64,000 nucleotides of DNA from Fretibacter rubidus (GTDB lineage: Bacteria > Pseudomonadota > Alphaproteobacteria > Caulobacterales > Maricaulaceae): NCBI RefSeq assembly GCF_041429785.1, contig NZ_CP163423.1, forward strand, positions 2,356,001-2,420,000, in the 5' to 3' direction. The translations under genes and the position numbers were made by a program. Each line of letters begins with the position of its first letter. The first letter of the stretch is position 1. Shown here one piece after another: positions 51,761-61,545 of this stretch. The notes under the pieces were generated by a model. The model saw only the letters and a program-made list of their open reading frames with translations, was not told the origin of the DNA and made no database searches.

Positions 51761-54700
51761 TTATTCTGCCGCGATTTTGGGCAGACATGTCAGCAGGAAT
51801 TGCCGAATATCTTCAGGGTTGGCTGGCTTGCTCAATATTCTAATATTATCATTAGCGGCATACCGCTCAATATCTTTGGTTTTGAGCGCAGATAGAAGGC
51901 ACACATTTTCGGGGCGTGCTAAATATGGCCGCAACTGTGCAATGACGTGTAGTCCGTTTTCTTCTTGTCCAAGCTGAAAATCGGCGATGATCGCACCCAC
52001 GTCATTATGACGGGCAAGCTCAATCGCATCGTCTCCATTTGTACAGGTCAGCACAGTACAATTCCACCGCGACAGTAGCGCTGTCATAGCGTCTAGAATA
52101 GTAAGCTCGTCATCCACACATAAGACCGTTAGGCCCGCCAACTCATGGCCTTGCGGCGGCGGTTGAACGGGGTTGACATTTAATCTCACAGGTTGCGTTT
52201 TGGCGCGCTCAAACGCAACAGAAAAGACACTGCCTTTTCCAAATGTTGATTTCACGTCTAAGGCCGTGCCCATTAATTCAGCCATACGCTGCGCGACAGA
52301 CAAACCAAGGCCCGCGCCGCGAATACCTAAATTGTCGACATCTTCAAATCTTTGAAATTCTTCGAATATCTGGTCTAATTTATCAGGCGCGATACCGGGG
52401 CCACTATCCCACACTTCAATTACGACACGCCCATCGCGACGTCGCGCGCCAAGAACAATCCCGCCCTCTTTGGTATAGCGGCGCGCATTAGAAAGATAAT
52501 TTCGGACAATACTTTGCAGAAAATCTGGATCAGCTTTCACACTTAACCGGGTCGGTACAAATCGTAGGTCTAATCCCGCCTTCGCCGCCATAGGGGCGGC
52601 CTCGTCGACCAGGTCTTCAAATAATGGCCCTAAGGCTATGTCTGTCGTCTGGGCTTTAACATTTGAGTGATCAAGCCTTGAAATATCCAGCAGACCTTTA
52701 AGAAGTTCATCCGCGGACTGAATGGACTGGTCCGCTTTTTTTAGCAGCGCAGCGTTCTCCGGAGCCCCGTCTACAGCGCCTAAAAATAGGCGTGCCGCAT
52801 TCAGCGGTTGTAGCAAGTCATGGCTTGCCGCAGCCAAAAACCGGGTCTTAGACGCATTCGCCCCAACGGCTTCTTCGCGCGCTTTATCAAGATCTTGGGT
52901 GAGCGCTTGTAGCTCTTCTGTGCGTTTCGCAACCCGCGCTTCCAAGGTTTCATTGGCCTCTATCAAGGCTTTCTCTCGGCGTTTATCCTCAGTGATATCT
53001 GTGAATGTTGTGACATAGCCGCCGCCCGGCATAGGGCTGCCCGTTATTCGAATAAAACGCCCATCCGGATTTTGCCGTTCATATATATGCGGCTTGCCCG
53101 CCCGCATATGATTGACGCGCCTGCGCGCTTGATGAGGTGTGTTGTCGCCCTCTATCCATCCTGTGGAAATGTTATGCTCAATTAGATTTTGGATCGGTGC
53201 GCCGACATGCACAAGTTGAGGCGGATAATTAAAGAGCTCAATATAGGCTCCATTCCACGCAACTAATTTCTGATCGCCGTCAACAACACTAATGCCTTGG
53301 GAAACATTTTCCAACGTCGACTGCAACATATGTTGATCAAAGCGGTCCGCGTAACTTTTTTGGTCAAATATCGTCAGCAGATCATCAAGTTCAACATTCA
53401 CACCAGCCAAAACCGAAGACATAATGACACGTGCTGATGAGGCGCCAATCGCCCGCGCAAGCAACTTTTCCGTATGTTGTACTAATTGCCAATCTGCAGG
53501 GCCAGTGCCTGAAACTTTGGCACCACTATCTTTGCCAAATTTTTCAAAGGAATGAGAGACGGCCTCAGCCTCTAAAAAACGTGCGGCTAATACGGCGAGC
53601 CCATCAGGAGACACCGATGTAATTTCTGTGTTTGGATTAACGCCACTGGCAATCTTCTCCGTTCCAGCTGCTGTGAATGCCACCGCTTGAACCCTGTCGC
53701 GTAGGCGCTCCGTCGAAACCCAAGAGACAAGAACAAAGCTGACAATATTTATGCCTAAACTCCAGAATACGCCGTGCGTTAAACTATCCCCAAAGTTAAT
53801 ACCGAACAGGCCGTGTGGGTTGAGTATCTCTGGCAAAATAGAGGCCACGGCGTCGATGCCAAAAACGGCTGGGAAAAACATCGTGAACGCCCAAAGACAC
53901 ATACCCGCCGCTAAGCCCACAATCACACCGTTCTTCTTGCCATGACGCCAATAAATAGACCCCAGCAGAGCGGGCGCAAATTGTGCAGCGGCGGCGAATG
54001 ACAGCAGCCCAATATTGGCCAGAGCCGCACTATCATCGGCAAGCCGGTAATAACAATAGGCCAGCATTAGCAACGCAACAATAACACCGCGCCTTATCAG
54101 AATAAGTTTAGCGCCCCCATCACCAGATCCCTTTGTAAGTGTATCCCGCTCAATGAAATAGGGCACAATAATATCATTGGTGACCATAGTTGACAGCGCA
54201 ATCGTGGCGACAATCACCATACCTGTTGCAGCGGAAAAACCGCCCAGAAACACAAACATGGCCAACAGTCCGTCCCCTTGGGATAGCGGCAATTGGATCA
54301 CATATAAATCTGGCGATACGTCGGGGGATAGGACAGATAACCCAGCCATGGTTATCGGGACGACGACCAAGCTTGTGAGCAAAAGATAAAGCGGAAATAT
54401 CCAGCGCGCCCAACTGACTTCTTGACTGTCACGACGTTCAATGATGGCCACATGAAACTGACGCGGCAGACAAATAATCGCCGCCATAGATAAAAACATT
54501 ATCGTTATCGCCCGGCCCGAGATACTATAACCATCAAAGTGGATTTCAGCTCTACTCATCAGGGTCGTCGGTCCACCGTCCATCACCGCGATTGACAGAG
54601 CGCAGACCATCATCAACGCCAATAATTTCACAATAGCTTCAAATCCAAGCACACGCATCAACCCGCGATTATGCTGCGTCACATCCGAATGCCGCGCCCC

Positions 54701-55213
54701 AAACAAAATGGCAAAGACGGCCATAGCTATGGCGGTCAATAGAACACTTTCGTTGGACAGTCCGCTCTGTCCGGTCATGGCGCTTAAGCTTAGGCCGACT
54801 GATTTAAGTTGAAGGGCAATATAGGGCAGGCTCCCCATGACGGCGGCACATGTTGCCAGTATCGCAACGCCGCGGCTTTTGCCGTAACGCGCGGATAGAA
54901 AATCAGAGAGAGAGGTAATGCTTTCGCGCTGCGCTATGTCGCCAATCCTGCGGATGACATGCGGAAAGCATAAAAATACGAGTGCCGGGCCGGCATAAAT
55001 CCAGATGTAGTCCCATCCCGCTGACGCGGCTGTGCCAACGGCCCCAAAATAGGTCCAAGACGTGCAATAAACGGCTAGCGCAAGCGCATATCCAATACCG
55101 CTATAACGGCCTAAAGCTTCATTATTTTTCGCAGCCTTGTCACCAGTCCACGCAATAAAGAACAGCCCTAAAACATAGGCTGTTGTTACAATAATAATAA
55201 GCCATAACGGCAT
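51761..55213 (-). CDS. crbS: CrbS-like sodium/solute symporter-hybrid histidine kinase
   Basis: This protein has 1150 residues. The first 500 or so form about 13 membrane helices of the sodium:solute symporter family (for example NNEALGRYSGIGYALALAVY, LLSFAAAAQFAPALLGSIYW). A linker, a PAS-like domain (DGDQKLVAWNGAYIELFNYP), a coiled coil and a HisKA domain follow (TRFLAAASHDLLQPLNAARL, His near residue 798). ATPase motifs are VRNYLSNARRYTKEGGI and VWDSGPGIAPDKL. A receiver domain ends the protein (LTVLCVDDELTILDAMTALL, Asp near 1079). It is expected to sense acetate or acetyl-flux and signal to the adjacent CrbR. Confidence 0.9.
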   Translation of the reverse strand: MPLWLIIIVTTAYVLGLFFIAWTGDKAAKNNEALGRYSGIGYALALAVYCTSWTYFGAVGTAASAGWDYIWIYAGPALVFLCFPHVIRRIGDIAQRESITSLSDFLSARYGKSRGVAILATCAAVMGSLPYIALQLKSVGLSLSAMTGQSGLSNESVLLTAIAMAVFAILFGARHSDVTQHNRGLMRVLGFEAIVKLLALMMVCALSIAVMDGGPTTLMSRAEIHFDGYSISGRAITIMFLSMAAIICLPRQFHVAIIERRDSQEVSWARWIFPLYLLLTSLVVVPITMAGLSVLSPDVSPDLYVIQLPLSQGDGLLAMFVFLGGFSAATGMVIVATIALSTMVTNDIIVPYFIERDTLTKGSGDGGAKLILIRRGVIVALLMLAYCYYRLADDSAALANIGLLSFAAAAQFAPALLGSIYWRHGKKNGVIVGLAAGMCLWAFTMFFPAVFGIDAVASILPEILNPHGLFGINFGDSLTHGVFWSLGINIVSFVLVSWVSTERLRDRVQAVAFTAAGTEKIASGVNPNTEITSVSPDGLAVLAARFLEAEAVSHSFEKFGKDSGAKVSGTGPADWQLVQHTEKLLARAIGASSARVIMSSVLAGVNVELDDLLTIFDQKSYADRFDQHMLQSTLENVSQGISVVDGDQKLVAWNGAYIELFNYPPQLVHVGAPIQNLIEHNISTGWIEGDNTPHQARRRVNHMRAGKPHIYERQNPDGRFIRITGSPMPGGGYVTTFTDITEDKRREKALIEANETLEARVAKRTEELQALTQDLDKAREEAVGANASKTRFLAAASHDLLQPLNAARLFLGAVDGAPENAALLKKADQSIQSADELLKGLLDISRLDHSNVKAQTTDIALGPLFEDLVDEAAPMAAKAGLDLRFVPTRLSVKADPDFLQSIVRNYLSNARRYTKEGGIVLGARRRDGRVVIEVWDSGPGIAPDKLDQIFEEFQRFEDVDNLGIRGAGLGLSVAQRMAELMGTALDVKSTFGKGSVFSVAFERAKTQPVRLNVNPVQPPPQGHELAGLTVLCVDDELTILDAMTALLSRWNCTVLTCTNGDDAIELARHNDVGAIIADFQLGQEENGLHVIAQLRPYLARPENVCLLSALKTKDIERYAANDNIRILSKPANPEDIRQFLLTCLPKIAAE

Positions 55214-55283
55214 AGTTTACCCTCGCCTTATGACTATGCTTAATTAGAGGGCTTTTTGCAATCTCGCCTAAAGTCGTATGCAC

Positions 55284-55312
55284 AAAAAAGGCCGCATCCA
55301 GGGGATGCGGCC
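55284..55312 (-). terminator. rho-independent terminator of the actP operon
   Basis: GGCCGCATCC (55290-55299) and GGATGCGGCC (55303-55312) form a perfect 10-bp stem with a 3-base loop. On the minus strand six T residues follow the stem (55284-55289). It lies 39 bases after the actP stop. Confidence 0.92.
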
Positions 55313-55350
55313 AGTGTGTCGACGTTTTGGGGACGTCTATGGATGAGTCC

Positions 55351-57156
55351 TTATTCTGCGGCTGGCAGAGGCGCCATTCCACCATCAGCTATACCGTGTG
55401 ATGTCCGTGTTCCCGGGATACGGATATCCTCAACAAGGTCTTGGATATCTTGCGGCGGCGCTTTGGTCACGAGCGCAACAATGACGCCCACGGCAGCAGA
55501 GAGCCACATAAAGACAAAGCCAATGCCTTCGGGTGAAACCCCGCCGTCACCAAAATTAAACCACCACTGATCTGATGTGCCGCCGCCAAATTTGAAGTAG
55601 TAAATATAGCTGAACGTTGTCACCAGACCCACGACCATAGAGGCAATCGCGCCTTCTTTGTTCATGCGCTTCCAGAAAATTCCTAAGAAGATAATCGGGA
55701 AGAGTGAGGCCGCAGCCAGACCAAAGGCAAAAGCGACCACCTGCGCCACAAAGGGCAGATTAGAGGCAAAGGCGCCTAGCAAAGCAGAGGAGACGACAGC
55801 AACGGCAGCCGCCGAACGGGCCGCTAGCATTTCCTGCTTCTCTGTCATATTCGGCGTAAAGGTTCGTTTCAACAAGTCATGGCTGACCGCAGAACTAATC
55901 ACCATCAAGAGACCCGCCGCCGTTGATAGAGCCGCCGCAAGGCCGCCCGCGACGACAAGGCCAATAACCCATGCTGGCAAGTTCGCAATCTGAGGATTGG
56001 CCAGCACGAAGATATCGCGATCAGGGACGACTTCATTGGCAACACCGTCTGGCGCATCCGGACCACGATATTGCATTTTGCCGTCACCGTTCAAGTCATC
56101 ATACTTCAAAAGTCCTGTTGTTTCCCAATCCTTATACCATGTAGGCACAGGCTTGCCGCCATCCGCCAGAATTTGAGCGGCGCGTTCTTCATAGTTTTCA
56201 CCATCAGTGATGTAAGTCGCTTCATTGACCGTATCGATGAAATTCATACGGGCAAAAGCACCGACCGTTGGGGCCACTGTATAGAGAAGCGCAATGAACA
56301 TAAGCGCCCATCCCGCAGATTTACGCGCGGCTTGCGCGGAGCTTACGGTGAAAAAGCGGATGATAACATGCGGCAATCCCGCTGTGCCAAACATTAACGC
56401 AGCGGTGATACAAAACACATCAATCTTTGATTTGGTTGTTTGCGTGTATTCGGTAAAGCCTAGATCCGTGACCATAGTGTTAAGCTTCTCGAGCATTGAC
56501 ACATCGGTTCCTGCTACATTGCCGATAAAACCAAGCTGTGGAATGGGATTGCCCGTAATGGTCAGAGAGATGAATATCGCTGGCACTGTGTAGGCAAAAA
56601 TCAGCACAACATATTGGGCGACTTGCGTGTAGGTCACGCCTTTCATCCCACCAAGAACGGCGTAGAAGAATACAATCGCAGAGCCGATGAAAATACCGAC
56701 ATTGAACGGAACACCCAAGAAAGAAGAGAACGCCACGCCGACACCTTTCATCTGCCCTGCAATATAGGTGAAGGACACAAAAAGCGCACAAATAACGGCG
56801 ATGACCCGCGCAACTTTGGAATAATATCGGTCACCAACAAAATCAGGCACAGTAAACTTACCAAATTCACGCAAGAACGGTGCAAGCAAGAGCGCAAGCA
56901 AAACATAGCCACCTGTCCAGCCCATCAAATAGACGGAGCCGCCATAGCCCAAAAAGGCAATGAGGCCCGCCATGGATAGAAACGAGGCTGCAGACATCCA
57001 ATCCGCAGCAGTCGCCATACCATTGAGCGCGGGATGGATGTCATGGCCCGCAACATAAAAATCACGCGTTGATCCCGCGCGTGCCCAAATCGCGATGCCA
57101 ATATAAAGGCTGAACGTCGCGATAACGAAGAAATAAGTCCAGAATGTCTGATCCAT
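55351..57156 (-). CDS. actP: ActP-like cation/acetate symporter (sodium:solute symporter, large subunit)
   Basis: This symporter has 601 residues and about 13 membrane helices. The N-terminal segment RDFYVAGHDIHPALNGMATA and ADWMSAASFLSMAGLIAFLG is typical of ActP and the VC_2705 subfamily; RDIFVLANPQIANLPAWVIG and AGGLAAALSTAAGLLMVISS contain the sodium-site region. A soluble loop of about 70 residues (around 320-390) separates two helices. The ATG at 57156 follows AGGG. A DUF4212 protein is encoded immediately upstream (four bases). It imports acetate or related acids and complements Acs. A strong terminator follows. Confidence 0.92.
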   Translation of the reverse strand: MDQTFWTYFFVIATFSLYIGIAIWARAGSTRDFYVAGHDIHPALNGMATAADWMSAASFLSMAGLIAFLGYGGSVYLMGWTGGYVLLALLLAPFLREFGKFTVPDFVGDRYYSKVARVIAVICALFVSFTYIAGQMKGVGVAFSSFLGVPFNVGIFIGSAIVFFYAVLGGMKGVTYTQVAQYVVLIFAYTVPAIFISLTITGNPIPQLGFIGNVAGTDVSMLEKLNTMVTDLGFTEYTQTTKSKIDVFCITAALMFGTAGLPHVIIRFFTVSSAQAARKSAGWALMFIALLYTVAPTVGAFARMNFIDTVNEATYITDGENYEERAAQILADGGKPVPTWYKDWETTGLLKYDDLNGDGKMQYRGPDAPDGVANEVVPDRDIFVLANPQIANLPAWVIGLVVAGGLAAALSTAAGLLMVISSAVSHDLLKRTFTPNMTEKQEMLAARSAAAVAVVSSALLGAFASNLPFVAQVVAFAFGLAAASLFPIIFLGIFWKRMNKEGAIASMVVGLVTTFSYIYYFKFGGGTSDQWWFNFGDGGVSPEGIGFVFMWLSAAVGVIVALVTKAPPQDIQDLVEDIRIPGTRTSHGIADGGMAPLPAAE

Positions 57157-57160
57157 AGCC

Positions 57161-57427
57161 CTACCCCTTAATTCCGAATTTTTTCTCATATTTGGTCATC
57201 TTGCGGCAATAGACCACGATGAGCGCGAGAAAGACGTAGATGGCCCCGTTTTGGGCGAACCAAAACCCGAGCGGCGCGCCGCCAATTGAAAAGTTATCCA
57301 AGGCGTCTCTAAAAAGGATTCCGGCACCATAAGAGACAAGGAACCATATGACCAAGAGTGATATCGTCAGGCGTATCGTCGCCTTCCAATAGCCCGCTGG
57401 GTCAGCTGTGTGTGTAGTTGTAGACAA
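57161..57427 (-). CDS. DUF4212 small subunit of sodium:solute symporter
   Basis: This small membrane protein has 88 residues with two helices. The segment GYWKATIRLTISLLVIWFLV and SYGAGILFRDALDNFSIGGA is characteristic, as is PLGFWFAQNGAIYVFLALIV. The TTG at 57427 has GGGGAG six bases upstream and yields the usual family length; longer frames run to ATGs at 57478 and 57499. Such subunits accompany ActP-type symporters. Confidence 0.88.
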   Translation of the reverse strand: MSTTTHTADPAGYWKATIRLTISLLVIWFLVSYGAGILFRDALDNFSIGGAPLGFWFAQNGAIYVFLALIVVYCRKMTKYEKKFGIKG

Positions 57428-57545
57428 ATCTATCTCCCCTTCTTTGTGTTTACTCTCGAATTGATTCGAGTTTTCCCGCATTAACTCTCGGGTAAACACG
57501 ATGAAGAGGGTAGAGAGACTTTAGTCTAAGGCGTGCATTACTTTA

Positions 57546-57722
57546 TTACGGACGCTTACGATCCTTCAGCCCTTGTCTGACTAACAAACTCGCAAAGATA
57601 AAGCCGCCCAACACATAAAGTTCTTTAAATCCCAAACCAGGCACCTTCACGGCCTCTAACCCTTGAAAAAGAAATATAAGACCCAGGGTCAAGCCCATCG
57701 CAATGAACAGATGTGATTTCAT
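57546..57722 (-). CDS. small two-helix membrane protein, unknown
   Basis: A short frame of 58 residues starting at the ATG at 57722, preceded by GTGGAG. It holds two hydrophobic stretches (HLFIAMGLTLGLIFLFQGLE and LYVLGGFIFASLLVRQGL) and a basic tail. It is not similar to a family that I recognise. It sits alone between the actP operon and an S41 peptidase gene. It may be real but coding evidence is limited. Confidence 0.45.
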   Translation of the reverse strand: MKSHLFIAMGLTLGLIFLFQGLEAVKVPGLGFKELYVLGGFIFASLLVRQGLKDRKRP

Positions 57723-57820
57723 GTCTCCACTCTGAACATTCCAAAACAAACGTCAAGCCTCCAAGCTTTGTCGTAGAACGGAGTGTATTTTTTGCGACGC
57801 TTTGACAGGGTTGAAAGCCA

Positions 57821-59281
57821 TTAAGGCGCTCCATTTTTAAGGGGAGCCGAAGGTGAATTATCATAACCTTCATCATTTAACCTCTCGATGATTGATTTAA
57901 TCGCATTGACATGACCCTCGAATGGGTTGTCAGGGTTGAATATTTGGAGAGGCACATGCGGCGGAATACCCTGCCCCTCCCAAAAGTTTCCTTTGTGATC
58001 ATGATAAACTTCATTGGATAATTCCAGACGCCATCCATTTGGCAATAATTTCTCCAAGACATCTGAATGCGCCCCGCGTGTGGCTTCTCCCACATGAGTT
58101 ACATTGGGCTGTGTGCGGAGCGCCATTGTTAGCATCTCGCCAGCACTCACCGTCACATTTGATGTGACCAGTGTCACTGGCCCCGTATAACGTTCACCCG
58201 CATGGGGTGTAATAGAAATCGGGTACGGTGTTTTTTGGTTCGAGTCTGCAGCATATTTGGTATAAGCGAGCGAAGGTTTAACCGCGAATCGCTCGGCAAT
58301 TTCGCGCGAGATAAAATCATAGCCGCCAAAATTAATACTCAAATCAACAATAACTGATTTAGCAGACTCGTTATTAAATAGAGCAATTGCATTGTCTAGC
58401 GTGTCTTGCAAAACGGCTAGATCATCATCTTCAAAGCCTTCGCCTTTGCCAGCATAGCCGCCTTCCACAGCAATTGCGATATAGCCAATGTCATCAGAGA
58501 CAAGGCCATATTGAATCATCTTATTGGCGGTCATTTTTCCTTTGCCACCCAATATAGTTTTGCGGATCCCGGTCATCCAATATTGCATCAACATCTGATT
58601 ATTGAGGTCTTGCTTGTCCTTGCCTTGACGCGAGGCAATACGGTCAATAGCATTACCAACAGAGCCTTGGCCTGGCTCGAAACGCGTCTCTTTTCCTTTA
58701 ATTTCAGCGCTAAGCTCTAGATGACCATCTTTAAGGGGGCGTATCATGTCGGATAGAACGCCGAACAGTTCTGTATCCGTCATTTGCATAGATATATTTG
58801 AGCGAGCCTCTGAAACTGTGTTTTCCCAATCAACGCCGTAGAGATCGAAAAAGGCGTAGTGCGCGGTCATATAACTTGCAAAGCTTTCAAACACGGCTAC
58901 GGGATCAGAGGATAATTGCAAACCGCATGTCTGCGGGAGTTTAGGAATGACGTTCATCTCTATTTTGTAATCTTCCAAAGTCGGAGAAAAATAAATTGCG
59001 CGCCCTTCGCTGTCATACGCAAGATTATCGGGCGTGAGGTAATGAGAGAGAACGGCCGCTGTTTCCTCATCCTCAATACAAAACTCTGATGTGTAGTGAA
59101 AAAGACGGGGATATTCCTTTGTGGCTTCGAGGACATAGCCATATCCATTAGATTGCCAGACACCTTGAACGCCGGGAGGCAATTCTGATGTTGGACGAGT
59201 TTTCACAGAGGTTTGGCATCCCGCTAAAGTGAGAAGAGCGATGGTCAGGGCGGCTAATGAGGGTGCGTTTTTAAGTAACAT
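57821..59281 (-). CDS. S41-family peptidase lipoprotein
   Basis: This lipoprotein has 486 residues with the leader MLLKNAPSLAALTIALLTLA ending in LAGC (C22). The ATG at 59281 follows GGAG by six bases. The C-terminal half has the S41/tail-specific protease pattern: ESAKSVIVDLSINFGGYDFI, then VTLVTSNVTVSAGEMLTMAL, with the probable nucleophile Ser near residue 379. GQGIPPHVPLQ is also typical. The N-terminal 250 residues hold a helical bundle (DWENTVSEARSNISMQMTDT). No PDZ domain is obvious, which resembles the interphotoreceptor-type S41 branch. The neighbouring AraC gene may control it. Confidence 0.82.
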   Translation of the reverse strand: MLLKNAPSLAALTIALLTLAGCQTSVKTRPTSELPPGVQGVWQSNGYGYVLEATKEYPRLFHYTSEFCIEDEETAAVLSHYLTPDNLAYDSEGRAIYFSPTLEDYKIEMNVIPKLPQTCGLQLSSDPVAVFESFASYMTAHYAFFDLYGVDWENTVSEARSNISMQMTDTELFGVLSDMIRPLKDGHLELSAEIKGKETRFEPGQGSVGNAIDRIASRQGKDKQDLNNQMLMQYWMTGIRKTILGGKGKMTANKMIQYGLVSDDIGYIAIAVEGGYAGKGEGFEDDDLAVLQDTLDNAIALFNNESAKSVIVDLSINFGGYDFISREIAERFAVKPSLAYTKYAADSNQKTPYPISITPHAGERYTGPVTLVTSNVTVSAGEMLTMALRTQPNVTHVGEATRGAHSDVLEKLLPNGWRLELSNEVYHDHKGNFWEGQGIPPHVPLQIFNPDNPFEGHVNAIKSIIERLNDEGYDNSPSAPLKNGAP

Positions 59282-59376
59282 AGATGGCTCCAATTAAAGT
59301 GTTGGAACCGATTTAACGGGTCTTGCGCAAATTTCTGTCTCGCAAGGACGGCAAGGACAATCTTTGAGGAATTATC

Positions 59377-60570
59377 TTAGGCCTTGCTCTTTGCAAAGCT
59401 ACGATATGCCGTAGGGGTCTTGCCAGTTTCCTTTTTGAAGGCCTTATAAAAGGAAGATCTGGAATTGAACCCGGAGTCATATGTGATGTTAAGAACCGTT
59501 TCGTCGGAATTAGCCAGTAAAGGCTTGGCATAGTCAATGCGCCACCGGTTTATATAGTCAAAAAAAGTCTCGCCGATGTGACCGTTCAAAGTTTGCGAGA
59601 CATAATTGGGTTGTACAGAAACATGTTTGGCGAGTAGGCGAAGGGACAAATTAGCATCAAGAAACAGCTGATTTTCTTCCATCGCCGCTTCTATTTTTTT
59701 GGCAATTCGACTTGTATCGTTTTCAGTTAAAGCAGACTTTTCGTATTTTGTGGCGGATGACTGGAATGCCGACAAGTTATCGGTTTGGTCGCTAGCGACC
59801 GGGAGTTCACTTGCACCCAAGGCAATGAAACCTGGCATTTGCCGCAAACCCCAGATGGCAAGGAACCAAATCAGAATCACATTAAACACAGAGGGAATAA
59901 ACTCAATGAGTTCTGAAAAACTTATAAATAGGTCGGGGAGCATGATGAAGATAGTGGCGACAAGCAGCACTATCATCCAAACAATCCATTTTAACTCCCG
60001 CCCTTCCGTGCTCGCGAAAACGTCTTTTAAGCGCGTACGATACATTGAAATACGGTGGAGAAGCGCGATAATGTAAATGATGACCTGTGCAGCCCACATG
60101 AGCATGATAAACACAATCATTAAAGTGATGCTTATTATCCATGCCGTATCAGGTCCATCTCCATCCCCTATAATTTGATTGCGGATCGACGCTGGCGAAA
60201 ACAGAAGTAACGAGCAAGCGATCGCGCCTAAGATAAATGGAATGAAGTGTTTGCCATCCGACTTTGTCAGCGCGAGGCGCGTTTCAGAAGTAAGCCCCCG
60301 CACGTAAAGCCAGAGTGCTGGCGCTAATAATAAAAATGCCGGGATAGATATAATCTCTGCAATTTGAGACAGGTTTTCAAAATAGCCATACTCTGGGAAA
60401 GCATCCAAAACTGACACAGCTTCAATGAAAGCATTGGCAGAGAAAAAAATGATGAGAGGTCGATAGATGCCGTTTGGGTCACGGCGCAGCGCCAATAAAC
60501 AGATTGCCATGAAAGACAAAGCAAAAGCCATTGAGGCGCATATCGTCTCCAGCAAAGCAAAAAAGGACAT
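59377..60570 (-). CDS. membrane-anchored AraC-family transcriptional regulator
   Basis: This protein has 397 residues. About seven membrane helices make up the first 245 residues (ETICASMAFALSFMAICLLA, WIISITLMIVFIMLMWAAQV). The last 100 are the AraC DNA-binding domain: LSLRLLAKHVSVQPNYVSQT, then ITYDSGFNSRSSFYKAFKKE and TGKTPTAYRSFAKSKA. GGAG lies six bases before the ATG at 60570; an earlier in-frame start lacks this. The membrane part probably senses an envelope signal. Likely targets are the adjacent S41 peptidase gene downstream or the MipA-family gene on the other side. Confidence 0.88.
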   Translation of the reverse strand: MSFFALLETICASMAFALSFMAICLLALRRDPNGIYRPLIIFFSANAFIEAVSVLDAFPEYGYFENLSQIAEIISIPAFLLLAPALWLYVRGLTSETRLALTKSDGKHFIPFILGAIACSLLLFSPASIRNQIIGDGDGPDTAWIISITLMIVFIMLMWAAQVIIYIIALLHRISMYRTRLKDVFASTEGRELKWIVWMIVLLVATIFIMLPDLFISFSELIEFIPSVFNVILIWFLAIWGLRQMPGFIALGASELPVASDQTDNLSAFQSSATKYEKSALTENDTSRIAKKIEAAMEENQLFLDANLSLRLLAKHVSVQPNYVSQTLNGHIGETFFDYINRWRIDYAKPLLANSDETVLNITYDSGFNSRSSFYKAFKKETGKTPTAYRSFAKSKA

Positions 60571-60777
60571 GCATGTCTCCAGTTCATAGCGCATCTATAA
60601 TGACCCTTGTTGAATATCGCTATCAAATTAAAGGGGCTCAACCGTCCGCGCGTGACAGAACGGACAGTGTTTTGTTCCTTTCCGTCCTAGAAAGACGCCA
60701 GTAATACCTTAGCCTGTCACACCGTCTCTAGATGAACGGCTTCGCAATGGGTGCAAGTCATGTTTATGGAGACAAAA

Positions 60778-61536
60778 ATGAATTATTTTACAACCACTTT
60801 ATGTGCAGCAACAATCCTCTGTGCCGCTATACCCGCGCAAGCCCAAGTTAACGGATTTGGCGATAGCGAGGGTTTCACCATTGGGCTAGGCGTTATCGCT
60901 GACTGGTCCCCCTATGAAGGCTCCGACTCGCCCTCGACGACCCCTATTCCCTATCTGGCCTATGACTGGGAAAATGCTCATCTTGGTGTTGATGGATTTA
61001 GCTATAGTTTTTTCAATACAGATATTTTGGAAGTCTCCGCTGTGCTTGAACCTCGGTGGTCATTTGGAGATCCTGATAATTCCCCCCTTTTTGAAGACAT
61101 TAAACGCGATACCGCTTTGGAAGCCGGTATTGAAGCCGAAGTTAGCCTCGGCGGGTTTTTTGTCAGCGGAAACCTCCTCCATGACGTCTCTGACGTTCAC
61201 AATGGTTTCGAGGGTTCTGCCGAGGCAGGATTTGAGATGGAACTTGGCGACCTTCAGCTGAGCACGTCTGTTGGCTATTCTTACCGCGACAAAGGACTAA
61301 GTGAACACCTTTACGGTGTTCGCGATGATGAAGCCCGCGCTGGCCTTACTGCTTACGCGCCTAACGCCGCTTGGTATCCCTATGTGAGCGCAGATGCGGT
61401 TTATCCCATTGGTGACAGCATGGGCATTTTGGCCTTTGCAAAATATGAGCATTTAAATTCAGATGCGACTGATAGCCCCCTCATTAGCAAAGACCGCGAT
61501 GCAACGTTTGGCGTGGCTTTCCTCAAGCGTTTTTAG
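60778..61536 (+). CDS. MipA/OmpV-family outer-membrane protein
   Basis: This protein has 252 residues with a signal peptide (MNYFTTTLCAATILCAAIPA, cut near AQA). The mature beta-strand-rich part has the MipA/OmpV pattern: GLGVIADWSPYEGSDSPSTT, PIPYLAYDWENAHLGVDGFS, and the terminal strand DATFGVAFLKRF ending in Phe. Members are scaffolds for murein enzymes or stress-induced porin-like proteins. GGAG lies six bases before the ATG at 60778. It is divergent from the membrane AraC gene and leads a plus-strand run of secreted proteins. Confidence 0.85.
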   Translation: MNYFTTTLCAATILCAAIPAQAQVNGFGDSEGFTIGLGVIADWSPYEGSDSPSTTPIPYLAYDWENAHLGVDGFSYSFFNTDILEVSAVLEPRWSFGDPDNSPLFEDIKRDTALEAGIEAEVSLGGFFVSGNLLHDVSDVHNGFEGSAEAGFEMELGDLQLSTSVGYSYRDKGLSEHLYGVRDDEARAGLTAYAPNAAWYPYVSADAVYPIGDSMGILAFAKYEHLNSDATDSPLISKDRDATFGVAFLKRF

Positions 61537-61545
61537 GAGGCTACC

